Of a stretch of 17,500 nt of DNA, positions 16,610 to 17,500 are shown in pieces. Both the position numbers and the translations under genes were made by a program. The stretch spans positions 43,270,514 to 43,288,013 of the forward strand of contig JAPXFY010000022.1 in the NCBI GenBank assembly GCA_030674185.1. Direction: 5' to 3'. Below the pieces are notes generated by a model, which saw only the letters and a program-made list of their open reading frames with translations, had not been told where the DNA came from and did no database searches. Position 1 is the stretch's first letter; each line of letters begins with the position of its first letter. This DNA comes from Monoplex corrugatus. Lineage: Eukaryota; Mollusca; Gastropoda; Littorinimorpha; Ranellidae.

Positions 16610-16800
16610 TACGCACGCTGACCGACAAATACGCACGTTAAAGATCTGTCCGTCGAGTCAGTGTCCTGTGACTTTTGGGAACATGAAATTCACTCATCAT
16701 GCACGTCAACCGAAGTCGGAGTATGCAGACTGTGCAGCGTCACATCACCTGCACAATGTAGACAAAACATCGTGCTTACTGGCGTCTGAAAAAAATCGGA
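16610..16800 (+). repeat. Degenerate copy of a GTTAAAGATC-type dispersed repeat
   Basis: Landmarks in order: CGCACGTTAAAGATC, GAGTCAGTGTCCTGTGACTT, GGGAACATGAAATTC, CATCATGCACG and CCGAAGTCGGAGTATGC. From memory this follows an abundant molluscan repeat with GCACGTTAAAGATCC and a triplet tail. Here an AAC tail begins at 16807. The match is loose and unverified. Confidence 0.45.
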
Positions 16801-16806
16801 ACGCTG

Positions 16807-16862
16807 AAAACAACAACAACAACAACAACAAAACAACAACAACAACAACCAACAAATAAACA
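16807..16862. repeat. (AAC)n microsatellite
   Basis: CAACAACAAC units with A insertions, then AAATAAAC. It lies where a 3' tail of the preceding repeat would be. Confidence 0.9.
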
Positions 16863-16924
16863 AATAAACAAAACGCACAGAAACACAAAAAACATACAAA
16901 CTTAAAATCAAAAGAAACTTTACC

Positions 16925-17495
16925 AATCACCAACCAACCAACCAATCAACCAAGCAAGGAAGCAAGCAAACAAACAAGCAAACAAGGAAACTAAAAACCA
17001 AACCAAACCAAACCAACCAACCAAACCAACCAACCAACAACCACCAACCGACCAACCAACCAACCAACCAACAACCAACCAACCAACCACCCAAACCAAC
17101 CACAACCTACCAAACCAACCAACCAACAACCTAACCAACCAACCCAACCAACCAACCAACCAACCAACCACCAACCAACCAACCAACAACCTACCAACCA
17201 ACCAACCAACCAACAACCAACCAACCAACCATCTACCAACCAACTAACCAACCACCCAACCAACCAACCAACAACCTACCAACCAACCAACCACAACAAC
17301 CAACCAACCAACAATCTACCAACCAACCACCCAACCAACCAACAACCTACCAACCAACCAACCAACCAACCAACCAACCAACCAACCAACCAACCAACCA
17401 ACCAACCAACCAACAACAACAACCAACCAACCAACCAACCAACCAACACCAACCAACCAACCAACCAACACATCAGCCAACCAAACAAGCAACTA
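16925..17495. repeat. (CCAA)n tetranucleotide array
   Basis: About 570 bases of CCAA units, reaching the end of the window, with CAA, CCACC and CTACC variants. AACAACC(T)ACC recurs at irregular spacing (for example 17039, 17101, 17187, 17271), hinting at higher-order duplication. The Trp/Leu/Val/Gly-rich minus-strand frames (LVGWLVGW type) are artefacts. Confidence 0.95.
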
Positions 17496-17500
17496 CAAAA

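Noticed and set aside
16920..17488. Minus-strand frames of WLVGWLVGW type, superficially like a membrane protein
   Set aside because: They are (CCAA)n read on the other strand in every frame.

Overview
The window looks like intergenic or heterochromatin-like DNA from an animal nuclear genome, and it is almost entirely transposon debris and tandem repeats. I find no host protein-coding gene, no functional tRNA or rRNA gene, no CRISPR array and no operon. Most long open frames are translations of microsatellites or satellites. The mix of parts suggests a lophotrochozoan, most likely a mollusc and possibly a gastropod: RTE-like LINEs with (ATG)n tails, tRNA-headed SINEs with AAAT tails, a piggyBac-like TTAA element, and a degenerate repeat with a GTTAAAGATC motif. 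That assignment rests on remembered similarity, not on a search.

Layout. 1-1230: a CT-rich microsatellite, a solo copy of the 71-bp satellite unit, a long (TG)n tract and a minus-strand LINE reverse transcriptase scrap. 1237-2635: a TTAA-bounded inverted-repeat element swollen by about 32 copies of a 38-bp unit; its compact sibling is at 7341-7531. 2636-3100: a dispersed repeat and the (CAT)n-tailed 3' end of a LINE. 3103-5647: about 25 copies of a 71-bp satellite that run into a tRNA-like SINE head, followed by AT-rich microsatellite, with the outer edges marked by inverted copies of a roughly 110-bp repeat. 5649-7330: a near-pure purine tract of about 350 nt, then CAAGAA, AAC, AAT and TG microsatellites. 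7678-9060: a LINE 3' fragment, a SINE and an AAT tract. 9060-9610: GC-rich unassigned DNA and two hairpins. 9611-12140: a SINE, then a long decayed minus-strand reverse transcriptase with a probable C-terminal restriction-like endonuclease. 12336-13247: an AT repeat and the best LINE copy. 13248-15430: mostly unassigned sequence with direct repeats and CTGA/CCAA tracts. 15431-17500: another LINE copy, an ATTT tract, a SINE, an old dispersed repeat, then AAC and CCAA tracts.

The main story is conversion of transposon parts into tandem repeats. The 38-bp minisatellite matches one arm of the internal hairpin of a piggyBac-like MITE, whose unexpanded form is also in the window. The 71-bp satellite appears to be the body of a tRNA-derived SINE, amplified in tandem and showing a three-monomer higher-order pattern. 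The (CAT)n tract is an expanded LINE tail, and the (ATTT)n tract lies where a SINE tail should be.
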